The translations under genes and the position numbers were made by a program. The notes beneath the pieces are model-generated. The model searched no databases and was not told the origin of the DNA. It saw nothing but the letters and a program-made list of their open reading frames with translations. 64,000 nucleotides of DNA from Neoarius graeffei (lineage: Eukaryota; Chordata; Actinopteri; Siluriformes; Ariidae): the NCBI RefSeq assembly GCF_027579695.1, contig NC_083596.1:14930537-14994536 (forward strand), given 5' to 3'. Below, piece after piece: positions 10,343-21,660 of this stretch (positions are counted from its first letter, which is position 1; each line of letters starts with the position of its first letter).

Positions 10343-10379
<37 letters not shown>
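10343..10379. repeat. (CT)n microsatellite
   Basis: An uninterrupted CT dinucleotide run of about 36 bp. The surrounding 9950-10830 shows no other recognisable gene or repeat. Confidence 0.95.
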
Positions 10380-10382
<3 letters not shown>

Positions 10383-10832
10383 ATCACAGTGACCCTATCC
10401 TATCATGGGAGTCTGTGAGCTCATGCATACAGAAGAGAACAGATGGTGCTTTCAAGTACGTTACGTTGCCCTGTGATGCAGCATGAGCAGCAGTTCGAAA
10501 AGACGCTTTTGGCTGGCTTCAAGCATCATATGATGGCGTGGGGGAAAAAATTATAATAAAATAAAAAAAGAGTTAATGACAGTAGATAAAAGCTTTAGTC
10601 ATATAATCAGGATTTGCTCCTCTAATCAATTTTCATCTGCCTTCAACGTTCACAGTTTGAAATGGTCATAAAAAGAGTCACAAATTCAAATTCATCACGA
10701 GATCGAGGTTATATTATCATATTTCCCAGCCTTAAGTACGACTATTGTTTATGGGTTGTTTTACAATCAGGGTACGCAAGCTAAAAATCACATTTAACAC
10801 TTATTATCTTCAATATCAAAAGGCTTGACTAA

Positions 10833-11553
10833 GGCCCACTTTACACGGGGACGGTCTGAAACAAAAACGCAAAAGTCCGTTTTCGTTCTCACTTTTTTCC
10901 GCGTCTACATGACCGTTTTCAAGGAGGAAATCTGCGTCTATACGGTGACGCATAAATGTGTGGAATTCAATTGGATGTGCATGCCAGGCGGCTAGGTGGT
11001 GCTGTGAAAGACCTCCGCTATGTCTGCACGCATGCGCAACGTCTTCCGTCTTGTCTGATCTGCACATCTGCGCCGCGAAAACTTTGACTACTCTGGCTAT
11101 GGTAAGTAAGAAAGTAAGTAAAAAAGTAAGAGCATACTATACCCGCGTCTGTTCATTAATGGTATATGTGCAGATTCGGTATAGATGTTCGAAGGACTCC
11201 TGGACGTTTATTAAAGCTGCCAGAGCAGCTTGAAGGTCCGTTGGATCGATGTAATCAGACATGCTCTTACTTTTTTACTTACTTTCTTACTTCCCGGGCT
11301 GGCATGTACAGTATATGACATATGTATGACGTAAACGCGTACCCGACGTGAGCAGATCCGAGCAGAGTTTCGCGTATTGGGTAGTTTAGACAGATATGCA
11401 ACGGGGGCTGTTTTTAACTTATCCACTCTGGAAGGCGTTTTCAATTTTTTCCGTTTTTCAGCCTCGGAAACGCCGTCCCCGTGTAGACGAAAGGCACTTC
11501 CGATAAAATATTTAGTCGTTTTTACCCGACAGCGTCCTCGTGTAAACGGGCCC
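10833..11553 (-). mobile_element. PIF/Harbinger-like element, copy 2 (family H, reverse)
   Basis: Near-identical reverse copy of the element at 42-762, with the same internal AAGTAAG inverted repeat (about 11101-11295). Flanks read TAA on the left (10830-10832) and TTAA on the right. The two copies differ at only scattered bases, so both insertions are recent. They form a 10-kb-spaced inverted pair around the ncor1 exon. Confidence 0.8.
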
Positions 11554-12471
11554 TTAATAAACTTGGTTGTTTATTGTAGCCCTGTGATAGCTCTATTTAC
11601 CATGCAAAAAAAATTTGGTGATAACGTTATTTTTGGTGAATGTATGGCAATATGTCATATTTAGCAAAATTACTCGTGTCATTTAGAAAAAGTGCTTTTT
11701 TTGACCACAGGTAGCTCCAAAAGGGATGCACTTAAATCATTCTTTATACCATAAAACAAATATTTGGTTCCATATAGAAGTCTGCGCGGGACAGAATTTT
11801 CAGTCCCGCTCCCGCATTGTGCAGTCCCTCTCCCGCAAAGAATTATGATTTTCAGTCCCGCTCCCGCCTGCCATATTTTGTCCCGCTCCCGCCCGCAAAT
11901 CCCGCATGATGCAGACGTTCGCGTTATTTCTCACGAAAGTTCTTGTCATTGGCTTGGGGAATTAAACATGCTGAGCTTAGCTGAGCTCTCCACTGACCGA
12001 TCCTTCACGTAGCGAGGGTGCGCGTTGCCAGGCGGCATGTGCAGCTGAGGCTTTACAGAGATACCCAACACACCTACCAAAATCTACAGTGGATATTCAG
12101 AATATTGTACATTGCACATAGCTTATATGTCACTCCTCACATTTACATTCTAGGAAATACAAGTAGGCCTATAAGAAATTAATATAATTTAAAGACACAG
12201 CGTGATGGTGCCCCGCACCCTACTTTGAGTGGATTTGAGCATAAACATCTTCAGAACACTGTGAGCTTCACGAGAGGAGCTCTGCTCTTCTGCCATGATC
12301 GGAGATCTCAAACACGGAAGAGCGGAAAGGAATCGGAAACGTACGCGAGATTAGACCACATCCGCAAATTTAGGCATCTTAAAATGTTTTTATTAATGCC
12401 AAATAAAATATCCAGCACAAATTATATATGACAGACATAAATTAATAATTTATAAATTTTATTTTAAACAC

Positions 12472-13541
12472 GGGGCGGCACGGTGGTGTAGTGGTTAGCA
12501 CTGTCGCCTCACAGCAAGAAGGTCCGGGTTCGAGCCCCGTGGCCGGCGAGGGCCTTTCTGTGCGGAGTTTGCATGTTCTCCCCGTGTCCGCGTGGGTTTC
12601 CTCCGGGTGCTCCGGTTTCCCCCACAGTCCAAAGACATGCAGGTTAGGTTAACTGGTGACTCTAAATTGACCGTAGGTGTGAATGTGAGTGTGAATGGTT
12701 GTCTGTGTCTAATGGCCCTTTTCCACTACCCTTTTTCAGCTCACTTCAGCTCGCTTCAGCCCGACACGGCTCGCGTTTCGACTACCAAAAACCAGCACGA
12801 CTCAGCTCGCTTCAGCCCTGCTTAGCCCCTAAAACTCGCACGGTTTTGGAGTAGGGCTGAAGCGAGCCAAAGCGAGCCGAGTGAGGTTGGGGGCGTGAGC
12901 AGACACTCCCCTGTGCACTGATTGGTGAGGAGGAGTGTCCTCACATGCCCACACACGCCCCGCGAGCACGCTGGGATCTGTAAACACCGTAAACCCGGAA
13001 GGAGAAGAATTACGAATTACGAGAATTTCTGAAGCCTTATGCACCTCGCCTCATCTATACACTCTTGCCAGTATCTGTCCGCGTTGTCGGTGACAACAAG
13101 CCACAGCACCAAGACCAGCAACACTAACGACTCCATGTTTATTGTTTACTATTCGGGTCGTGAGACTACCGCTTAAAAGATCACTGATGTCACTGTTTGC
13201 GCTGCTTAACGACATCACCTGACGTCCACCCACTTTCGCTAACTCCACCCAATGTGTCCACCCACTTCCAGCCAGCACGGTTCAGCGTGGTTGTAGTCGA
13301 AATGCAACTCCAACAGCCCCACTCAGCTCGACTCAGCCCAACTCAGCACGGCACGGCTCAGCCCGACTCAGCCGCGTTTGTAGTGGAAAAGCGGCATAAG
13401 TGTCAGCCCTGTGATGACCTGGCGACTTGTCCAGGGTGTACCCCGCCTTTCGCCCGTAGTCAGCTGGGATAGGCTCCAGCTTGCCTGCGACCCTGTAGAA
13501 CAGGATAAAGCGGCTACAGATCATGAGATGAGATGAGATTA
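12472..13541 (+). mobile_element. tRNA-like SINE (common teleost family), split by a MITE
   Basis: Begins GGGGCGGCACGGTGGTGTAG with an A-box-like GTGTAGTGGTTAGCAC and a B-box-like GGTTCGAGCCC. It ends in a GATGA-type tail. The duplication TAAACAC flanks it (12465-12471 and 13542-13548). The MITE at 12713-13396 interrupts it at the point where the intact copy at 62785-63153 reads TGTGTCTATGTGTCAG. Confidence 0.9.
12713..13396 (+). mobile_element. PIF/Harbinger-like MITE (family P), copy 1
   Basis: 684 bp, flanked by TAA (12710-12712 and 13397-13399). Ends are TGGCCCTTTTCCACTACC and the complement of TGCCGCTTTTCCACTAC. Copies at 29031-29718 (reverse) and 45168-45838. On the minus strand it holds the remnant frame discussed at 29291-29419. 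Confidence 0.9.
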
Positions 13542-13674
13542 TAAACACGTTTTTAGTTAGCGGGACTGCAGCTTATCACCTCCCCCTCCCGCCCGCAATG
13601 AGCTTTCAAAATTTGTCCCACGCCGCACTGCTTTGCGTCGGGTCCCGCGGGAGTGCAGGGCTCTAGTTCCATAT

Positions 13675-14688
13675 CGTTGGAAACATAGTTAAGTTTTAAT
13701 GTTGAATGCCAGTAAGTTTTCAGACTATTTTGATCAAATTAGTATGCAATCGTGTCAAAAAAATGTCCTCTCCGAGACAGCGAATTTTTCAATATAAAAT
13801 AACATATCTAAAATGATTATTTTCATCCTAAAATGTGGTCAAGATATTGGGACATAAATATTAGAGACAACTAACACAAAGCTTACAGCCTTATATTTAA
13901 AAGCACTATGGAAGTAGTGGATTCTGAATTGTCAAAAAAAAAAAAGTCCTCTCCGCGAATCACTTCATTTGTTTCTCCCAGCCCTGCTTAAAGCTACACT
14001 TAATCTTCTTTATCTTACAGCAGATTACACAAAACTACCATACACATATGTCAAAAAATTACCTGAAATCTGTTCTTTAACTTGTCCTTCACTTAAAAAC
14101 TGGTACAAGAACCAGTTTGAATCAATTTGAATTTTGGACCCCTGTGACACAAACTTTGTACCCTGATTGTAAAACAACCCTTATAGCGCCACAGAATCTT
14201 CGTATTTGCACGAATGCTCATGTGTAATTATGGCTGTGTGCACGTGTGTTTAGTTTCAGCTCTTTTTGTTTGTCCTAGATCTTCTCGGATTCCGTCTCAT
14301 TTGCACGTCCGTCTGCATACACGAATAAACGGAGATGCAAGTGTCTGTCCATCCATCCATCAGCACTATTCTCTTTTTAGCTTCAACTTCTTAGCAAGCA
14401 TCTATTCCTTTTACGCTACATCGAAAGTGTTCACAGAATCATTCACATCCTGTTTCATGTTGCACAGACTGAAGTATTTGAGTCACAAATCGTGTCGTTC
14501 GTACAAGTCACAGACTGCTGTGACGAGAAACATGAAAGGAAGAGAGAACAGAGTCTGGATGTGTAGTGTGTGTGGTAGTGGTGGTGGGGGATTACACTTT
14601 CATCGTGTGAAAGCATAGAGACTCTTAAGAAAATAATAAAAACAACCATCTGGTGCACTGTTGTCATTGAGTCGGGCGGGAATCCGAT
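13675..14688. other. No recognisable gene or repeat
   Basis: About 1 kb with only short fortuitous frames and a (CCAT)n-like trace near 14350. No domain, TIR or SINE head was found by eye. Confidence 0.5.
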
Positions 14689-14690
14689 AA

Positions 14691-14868
14691 GCCAGTATCT
14701 CACTGGGCTGCGACAGCCTACGACTAGTTGGAGACACAACAATTGCGATAAAATATGCGAATTAGCGACAATTTTCACTTGGAAACACACCGAATTGATA
14801 TTCGCATATTTTATCGCAATTGTTGTGTCTCCAACTAGTCGTGGGCTGTCGCGGCCCAGTGAGATACA
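14691..14868. repeat. Long palindrome, about 77-bp arms
   Basis: Arms 14691-14768 and 14793-14868 are nearly perfect complements (for example GGAGACACAACAATTGCGAT against ATCGCAATTGTTGTGTCTCC), separated by about 24 bp. It would extrude as a cruciform or fold as an RNA hairpin. Confidence 0.85.
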
Positions 14869-14915
14869 CTCGCACTTCCTGTCTCACGGAAACTCACGTG
14901 AGAAGGGTTCGCGAC

Positions 14916-15483
14916 TAGCCTGGGCCCGCCCATCCTAAGCGTGACGCAACACGAGGGCCTGTTGCAAGCTTAGTCTGGCCAGGCAGGCTATCTACAGCAT
15001 TTCCAAGCTCCCGAAAAATCGGGAGCCAATCAACTTTGAGCATCTCCAACGGCCCTGGGTAGAGGCGTGTTCGAGGCAGTGACGTAGTAGAACTGCGACC
15101 GGAAGCCATAGATTGTTTACAGAATCTATGCTGAAAGCGCTTCATTCACTAGAAACATTACAAACATGGAGCAAGTTCTCATTGAAAACGGAGCAAAGAG
15201 CAGCCCTGGAGGTATTTATTGAAAGGAAGGACGTTTTCGCCTTGCTCCCGACCGGCTTCGGTAAGAGTTTAATCTACCAGTTAGCCCCGTCGCGTCACAT
15301 ACGTCAGAGGAAAGAGTGATGTGATTGGTTTAAGCTTCGTCACAGCCTTTTCTGGCTTCGACCAGTAGCAAACTGAGGCATTTCAGGGAGGCGGGTCAAC
15401 CACGGGCTCTGGGAAACGGTTTGGCTTAATAGCTTGGCCAGACCAAATGCTCGGAGAGCTTTGAAGTCACGTTAGCCAGGCTA
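14916..15483 (+). mobile_element. Helicase-fragment element R1 with a 9-bp target duplication
   Basis: 568 bp, ends TAGCCTGGGC and GCCAGGCTA, flanked by an exact 9-bp duplication GTTCGCGAC (14907-14915 and 15484-15492). It carries a truncated helicase-like frame (15128-15319). A related but diverged element, R2, is at 49879-50736. A 9-bp duplication is unlike hAT (8), PIF (3) or Tc1 (2). Confidence 0.75.
15128..15319 (+). pseudogene. RecQ-type helicase N-terminal fragment (in R1)
   Basis: 64-codon frame with the Walker A motif in LLPTGFGKSLIYQLAP, preceded by KTEQRAALEVFIERKDVFA. The order (Gln-rich start of motif 0, then motif I) fits superfamily 2 RecQ-like helicases. Frame ends shortly after motif I, so motifs Ia-VI are absent and it cannot be an active helicase. 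It resembles the R2 frame at 50088-50333, which shares KDVFA-LPTG-GKSLIYQLAP. Confidence 0.65.
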
Positions 15484-15822
15484 GTTCGCGACGGCTTTGC
15501 GACACCAGCGACGCATTTGCGGCTATTTTGAGAGAAATTTTGTCGCACTAATTTTTTGAACATGTTCAAAATTTTAGCGACGATTCAAGGAGCGACACTT
15601 TGCGACTCAGGCGAGGAAATTAAGAAGCCCCGCGAATGTTTCAAGACACGCTTGAAACTCTCTTGCGAATGACGTTCGCAATTTGTCGCAGCCCAGTGAG
15701 ATACTGGCTTGCATTTCCATCGTTTCATTTGCAACACTTGGACTTGATTTCTCGACCCTGGACATGTCAAAATAGCACGTTTAGGAATTTCGGTTTCAGA
15801 AGGGATCCCGAGTCGAGAACAT

Positions 15823-15988
15823 ACATCTCATCTCATTATCTCTAGCCGCTTTATCCTGTTCTACAGGGTCGCAGGCAAGCTGGAGCCTATCCCAGCTGAC
15901 TACGGGTGAAAGGCGGGGTACACCCTGGACAAGTCGCCAGGTCATCACAGGGCTGACACAGACAACCATTCACACCTACGGTCAATTT
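15823..15988 (-). mobile_element. SINE 3' fragment (reverse)
   Basis: Reverse of the 3' half of the common teleost SINE, from its GATGAGATG tail through CAGCTGACTACGGG to CACACCTACGGTCAATTT, where it is cut off just before family D copy D1. Confidence 0.85.
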
Positions 15989-15992
15989 TATT

Positions 15993-16711
15993 CAGGCTTT
16001 CGTCTAAACCGGGGAACAGGGGCGCTGCGCCCTCTTACTCTCGGCGTGCGCCCTCTTACCGAAATGCCGATTGAACCCCAAGTCACACTTAGGCCATGCA
16101 CTTATATGCTACTGCACAACATGCAATCTTTCTCAAAACGATCTTTTCTCCGTGAAAACATCCCAGCAACACCACGTGACAATGTGTCTGATCATCAAAT
16201 ACGTTATAATTACTCCAAAAATATTCCAATCATAGCAGATACACCGCCAGACGGTGCAAAAACAATCCGAAGCGCCATGTTGTTTAGTTGTCACGGCTGC
16301 TCTAGCGAGATTTGACATGGGTTACATACAAGGTCAGCTGACTTGTAGAGCGAGATTTCTCGAGACTGAATGACCCTTCACCCACCGGCGCGGGAGCTTT
16401 TGACAGAAGTAGTTCGCGAGTTGTTTTTGTTGACACTTGGGCATTTAAAGATGTCATCCTGCGGCACGAAGCGGAAGAAAGCCAAAGACTGTCCGGGGCA
16501 GAAGAAGATTACTTATTTCTTTTTCAATGTTGACAAACAATTTTTTTTACAATTCCCCTCTCAGATAGCCTCAGAATGTCCCACTGTAGCCTCAATTTTT
16601 CAAAGGCTGCGGAGGGGGGGGGGGGGGGGGAGACGGACAACTGGCAACCCCCCGCTTCGCTCCCTCGCCATGGTGAGCGCCCTCATACTAAATTTTTCTA
16701 GAAAAACCCTG
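15993..16711 (+). mobile_element. Family D element, copy D1 (CAGG...CCTG ends)
   Basis: Begins CAGGCTTTCGTCTAAACCGG and ends TTTCTAGAAAAACCCTG. Contains a frame starting MSSCGTKRKKAK, a lysine-rich head followed by ITYFF, as seen at the N-terminus of some hAT transposases (weak). A (G)n run lies at 16614-16631. Flanks TTATT and TTTCC do not match, unlike D2 and D3, so one end was probably altered when the adjacent SINE was truncated. Confidence 0.8.
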
Positions 16712-17719
16712 TTTCCAGCTGACGGTTTAATATTCTGCTTTTGCTGATCTACAAACAGCTTTGGCATTCCTGTGCGTTTTAACAGCGCGACTCTTTTCTT
16801 TACAGTACTCCCAAGACAAGATTACCACAAAGTGCAAAGCAAGCATATCAAATACGTCGCATGCAGTAAACACAAGCAGAGCAAAAGAAAAAAACACCGC
16901 AGAAGCCTGTGGAGGTTCTCTCTCTCTGTCTATTTTCACTCTTCGTTATCAAGCAGCTGGGAAAAATGTAGAACCTTTTTTTTTTTTCAATGAATTAATT
17001 TAGTCTTGGGTTTTGAACATTTTCAGTGAAAGAGGAATTGAAGATCAGATCATTTCAAGCCCACCGCTCTGACGGCAACCACGCGGTCTTTTCCTTCTCA
17101 GCGGCGGTTTGAAAATTACTCAAGTTAATGCTGCAGTCTGGGATCAGCACAAGGGCACCGAGTGTCTAATGGACGAATATGTGAAACAGAAACCTGTGTG
17201 TCTTTCAGGGTGCGCTCACATATGCAGCGATGAGTCAGTCTGAATCGATCCTGGTGTGTTTTTCCCCTTAGTGTGGTTCGTTTGAGCAGGTGAGATCACA
17301 GCAGGGGAGAAAACATCCGGGCTGAAGCCGCGTTCACCAACGCAAGCGTCTTTTTTGTTGTTTTCCTTGTTTCAAACAATTGGTTCTGGTAGATTTTAGG
17401 GCTGCAACTCGCAAGCGTTTAAATCAGGGCTGTGCTCACAGCTCCCGATACTCGATCATGCACGATTTTCGGGGGTACGATACGATATCGTTTACTCACT
17501 TGAAAATCCCATACGTGACATGTTTCACGCATATCTCCCGGTTCTGTAGCAGGTTGTCATCAATTTTCACGTGATTTAAAGCATGTTTCATGCCAGAAAC
17601 CGACGGAAATTCATGCTTGCCAGGCTTTCATCTAAACCGGGGAACAGGGGTGCTGCGCCCTCTTACTCTCGGCGTGCGCCCCCTTACCGAAATGCCGATT
17701 GAACCCCAAGTCACACTTA

Positions 17720-18232
17720 TGGCCAATTTATGCTGACAACGCAGTCCTCGCAGATAGCGTCGCAGATGGCGTCTGCGTAGCCCCCCCCCCTTCGCAGACG
17801 CTCTGCGCGCACCTCCCAAAAATTGTGACCACCGTAGAAGCCTCGCAGACAAGAGGGCTCTGATTGGTCCACTCTACATCCGCTGTACACGCACTTCCGC
17901 TTCCCTACTTTCCCGGTTTGTTTTGTTTTCACTACCGCCATTTTTAAAAACACGAGCGAAGATGGAGCAGCACGAAGAGCGGTTGATCGAGGAAGTGAGG
18001 AAGTACGTACATCTATACGACTCCAGTTCTAGTCATTATAAGTAACCGGAGGATAAACACTCCACTAACCACACCCACCAACTACTCCTAGCGATTTCGC
18101 GACTTCGCTCCCCCTTGCGTTGTGGCAGTGAATAACATCGCGCACGCCTATTACTCCCCGCTCAACGATAAATTACAACTGTCTGCGAAAAGCTATCTGC
18201 GAAAGCCTTGTCGCAAGAGCATGCAGAGGCCC
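17720..18232 (+). mobile_element. PIF/Harbinger element with MADF relic (family E), copy E1
   Basis: Flanked by TTA (17717-17719 and 18233-18235). The undisrupted family D sequence at 16086-16096 (CACTTAGGCC) is the empty site. Ends are related to AAGGCC...GGCCTTA. Contains the MADF fragment at 17962-18045. Copies at 30090-30622 and 61504-62009 (reverse). Confidence 0.92.
17962..18045 (+). pseudogene. MADF-domain protein N-terminus (Harbinger accessory protein relic)
   Basis: 27 codons starting MEQHEERLIEEVRKY and ending in a tyrosine-lysine before TAA. The pattern ERLIEEVRKY-x-HLYD matches the start of MADF/Myb-like DNA-binding domains, which PIF/Harbinger elements encode beside their transposase. 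The stop truncates the domain; possibly the original had a splice donor here. The same fragment is readable in E2 and E3. Confidence 0.6.
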
Positions 18233-19197
18233 TTAGGCCATGCACTTATATGCTACTGCACAACATGCAATCTTTCTCAAAACGATCTTTTCTCCGTGAA
18301 AACATCCCAGCAACACCACGTGACAATGTGTCTGATCATCAAATACGTTATAATTACTCCAAAAATATTCCAATTATAGTAGATACACCGCCAGACGGTG
18401 CAAAAACGATCCGAATTGGCGTTTTCCAGACCGAGGCGCCATGTTGTTTAGTTGTTTACTTGTCGCGGCTGCTCTCGCGAGATTTGACATGGGTTACATA
18501 CAAGGTCAGCTGACTTGTAGAGCGAGAGTTCTCGAGACTGAATGACCTTTCACCCACCGGCGCGGGAGCTTTTGACAGAAGTAGCTCGCGAGTTGTTTTT
18601 GTTGACACTTGGGCATTTAAAGATGTCATCCCGCGGCACGAAATGGAAGAAAGCCAAACACTGTCCGGGGCAGATGATGATTACTTCTTTCTTTTTCAAT
18701 GTTGACAAACAATTTGTGACAATTTCCCTCTCAGATAGCCTCAGAATGTCCCATTGTAGCCTCAATTTTTCAAAGGCTTCGCACAGCGGAGGGGGGGACG
18801 GACAACCGGCACCATCCCCCCCCCCGCTTCGCTCCCTCACCATGGTGAGCGCCCTCATACTAAATTTTTCTAGAAAAAAAACCCTGCTTGCAACCTGTTC
18901 CAACCAAAAATGTTTTTATTTACAAATATCACTTCGAGTTACTCAGGGCATGCGCACTAGAAATTAGGCGCTCTGCTTCAATGCGCTCTGCTACAGACGC
19001 TGCAAGCCGCTAATTACGTCCCCCATGTCTCCATGGCCTCATCTCGAGACTCATTGATTGAATAATTTTGGCACCAAACGTATTCGGGCCCTCTGCTTAC
19101 AATACATTAAAGACATCGTTTAACTCGATATATCGCGATATATATGGTACGATATCGTGAGCAACTGATGGCAAACGAGCACAGCCCTAATTTAAAT

Positions 19198-20119
19198 GCA
19201 ACATTACGAATTTGATTCATTGATTAACTGGGGAAAGAAAAAGGATTCATCTCTCAATAGGCAGGTTTGCACAAAATAGAAGCGAATCCCCCCCCCCAGT
19301 TGAAGAAACAATTCTGAATGATCCGTTTCTCTATTGAGTGATGTCATGCGATTAAATCTGGGTTTTCTCCTCTCGCATTATTAAACATGACGACAGATCT
19401 CAAAGACTTTGTAAGTGTGATCATGGTGATTTCGACTGAGTCATGTGACATAAACGCGAAAAAAATGTGACCCCTCACTGAATCCAGGGACACATGTCGG
19501 CCGAAACGAATTCGAGATACTCGCAAAAGAAGCTTTTTTTTTTCCGAAATTTGTGATTTTTGTTTTTTTCCATCATGTGCAAGTTGAGATCTTGAAGACT
19601 GCAATCAGTATTTCAGATAATAGATTGTTTTGTTGGAAAAGCATACATTTTTTGTTGCAAATTGTCTCGTTTTTGTCAGGACTGTAGCCTGCTGGGGGGT
19701 GTGGGTAAATTACCATATGGGCCATTCACATGATGATTTAAGTCTTTTGTTTTTTTTTCCGCGAATCAGCTGTATGATACGAGTTGAGTGCATGGCTACT
19801 TAACTGCATACAGGCGTGTGATTTCACTATGGAATGAGTTACTAAACAGAGCGCAGAGGAGCTGAAAACTGCGAAGCAAACAGACACACGGTATTTACAT
19901 CGGAGATAACCATTTCTAGCAAAAAAAACCGCAACCTCGTTTTCCAGATTGAATGGAATACTTGAATGATTGGATGATACACGGACCGTTCTAGGACTAC
20001 ATTATTCCATCGGAGGCATTGGTGTGTGCAAGGCGCCGTTTCTGTTTCTGATGGGGTAAGTTTATTAATCTAAGGCTGTGTGGTTATTTTTGCATGTAAC
20101 AGAGAGTGTTGTGGTTTGG
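19198..20119. other. No recognisable gene
   Basis: Only short frames and poly-T tracts (for example near 19530-19570). No domain, TIR or SINE head is seen. Confidence 0.5.
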
Positions 20120-20122
20120 TTA

Positions 20123-20440
20123 AGCCTAGGTCACAACCAGACGTACGATTTTTTGGCCGTGTGATTTTTGGCGTTTCCCCAAATCGCTGTGTGTTTTTTT
20201 TTTGTTCATGGAGAAAGACGCGCGTTGGCCGTAAGTTTGTCTTGCAACCTGAAAAAAACGTAAGCGCCCGTAGAGTTTGTTTGACATGACAAAGAACCTC
20301 TGCGGCCGGTCTGCGGCTCGAAAATCAGCACATCACACGCGCGCTCTCATGCGTTTCATGCGCGCGCTCTGTGTGTTTCTTGCGGTTTTTTGCATGTAGA
20401 CCAGCCGCAGGAGCACATACGGCCGGTTGTGACCGAGGCT
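20123..20440. mobile_element. PIF/Harbinger-like MITE, 318 bp
   Basis: Ends AGCCTAGGTCACAACC and GGTTGTGACCGAGGCT, flanked by TTA (20120-20122 and 20441-20443). No coding capacity. Interior is rich in CGCGCGCTC. Confidence 0.85.
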
Positions 20441-21329
20441 TTACATGAAACTACTGTTGTGTTAGTTGCGTCATCATCGTGCTATCTTTCTTTCTTACGG
20501 TGTGAGTAATTTTTCAACCACAAAACGTTAAAGTATACTTTAGGACTTATTTTTGTACTTCATAATTGTGTTGGGCATACTTTGCATGGAAGGAAAATTG
20601 ACGTGGTGATCTTTGTTCACATGAAAGTAGTATCGTGCTAGCTAGTAGGGGGTAGGGCTTTCCTTAATATCATGCAAATGAGCACCATTATGTGCCCGCC
20701 CTGCACCCAGAGTAGCTGAGATGGAAAACTTTGAGGGCGATTTTCTCCCTTTTCTGTTTTAAGAAGTATACACTTTCAAAAGGCCACACATTCTTCAAAT
20801 ATTGTCAGATCTCCACAGGGAAGGCATCATTGGAAAGCTTAGAAACTGTACTTTCTGAATCCGTCAATAATTCAAAATGCCCCCGGGCGGACATGTGTCC
20901 CTGGATTCTGTGATCTGCCACAAATATTATCCGTTTCAATTTTGCAAAATAGTTCAAATCGTTTGAAAGAGTATAAAAGCGTGCGATATTTCAGGGGTTG
21001 TGTTTGTTTTTAATTCACGTGTTTCAATTACTCGTATTTTAGTTCACCATTTCAAATTAAGCAGGCAAATGAAAAACATACACAACTCTATATTCAAAAC
21101 ATTCAACCCTCCCACCCCATCATCCCTACATTCAACAAGATCAACAGTGAGCTACTGCTCACTTACTGTCGCTCATATCAGAACGCAGGCGATCGAAGGA
21201 ATAGGACACTTATTATGAAAGTTGACTTCAACAAATAATTAACCCTGAAACAAGTAAGTAAAGAGCAAGGATTTCAAACAGCATCCTGGTAAACTCATTT
21301 TGAAATCGCATTTTGCTTCTTGAAATAGC

Positions 21330-21660
21330 GTCAAAATCCACTCTGCGTGTTTCATAAATACATTCAGTCGGTCAACAGGAAGTCGATGTGCGACAGACTT
21401 GAAAACGGTATACACGGTATAGAACCCCAAGCTGAAGCTCGCTACCAAATATCAAGCAGTTGTGATTTGTAGTTGCTGAGAAAAATGTTAGAAAAATTTT
21501 GTAAATCCACGCTATATTGTATATTTCATAAATGCATTCAGTCGGTAAACAGGAAGTCGATGTGCGACAGACCTGAAAACGGTATAGAACCCCAAGCTGA
21601 AGTTTGGCGCCAAGTGGCTATGATTTGTGGCTGCTGAGAAAAAGGGTGTTTCGGACGGAC
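21330..21660. repeat. Two-copy tandem repeat, about 180-bp unit
   Basis: The segment with CATTCAGTCGGTCAACAGGA and GTCGATGTGCGACAGAC is repeated, starting near 21360 and again near 21538, each followed by GAACCCCAAGCTGAAG. It ends at GGACGGACGGATG near 21655. Units have diverged. 20444-21329 shows nothing else recognisable. Confidence 0.75.

Larger units (their letters stand above)
11776..13666 (+). mobile_element. hAT-like element carrying a SINE, which carries a MITE
   Basis: An exact 8-bp duplication TTCCATAT (11768-11775 and 13667-13674) bounds ends rich in GCGGGAC / GTCCCGC. Between them the SINE at 12472-13541 is inserted, itself split by a MITE at 12713-13396. Without these the element is about 820 bp and has no recognisable transposase. 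It is the outer shell of a three-level nest. Confidence 0.8.
14689..15710. mobile_element. Fold-back DNA element with 24-bp perfect terminal inverted repeats
   Basis: Ends are AAGCCAGTATCTCACTGGGC and the exact complement, continuing to GCG/CGC. Near the left end is a second, much longer palindrome (14691-14868). The element R1 (14916-15483) is inserted in it. Removing R1 leaves about 445 bp. No clear target duplication is seen, so the superfamily is unknown. Confidence 0.7.
17621..18886 (+). mobile_element. Family D element, copy D2
   Basis: Same ends as D1. Exact 5-bp duplication CTTGC (17616-17620 and 18887-18891). It is split by Harbinger element E1 at 17720-18232. The frame starting MSSRGTKWKKAK begins near 18623. 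Confidence 0.88.
17425..19189 (+). mobile_element. hAT-like element: outer shell of nest hAT > D2 > E1
   Basis: Ends CAGGGCTGTGCTC and GAGCACAGCCCTA. Flanks GTTTAAAT (17417-17424) and ATTTAAAT (19190-19197) are an 8-bp duplication with one mismatch. Subterminal ACGATATCG motifs occur at both ends. D2 is inserted at 17621-18886. Shell length without D2 is about 500 bp. Confidence 0.8.

Noticed and set aside
12480..12545. tRNA gene
   Set aside because: A- and B-box-like sequences are followed by SINE body and a duplication-flanked tail. The same head recurs in many SINE copies, so it is not a functional tRNA.
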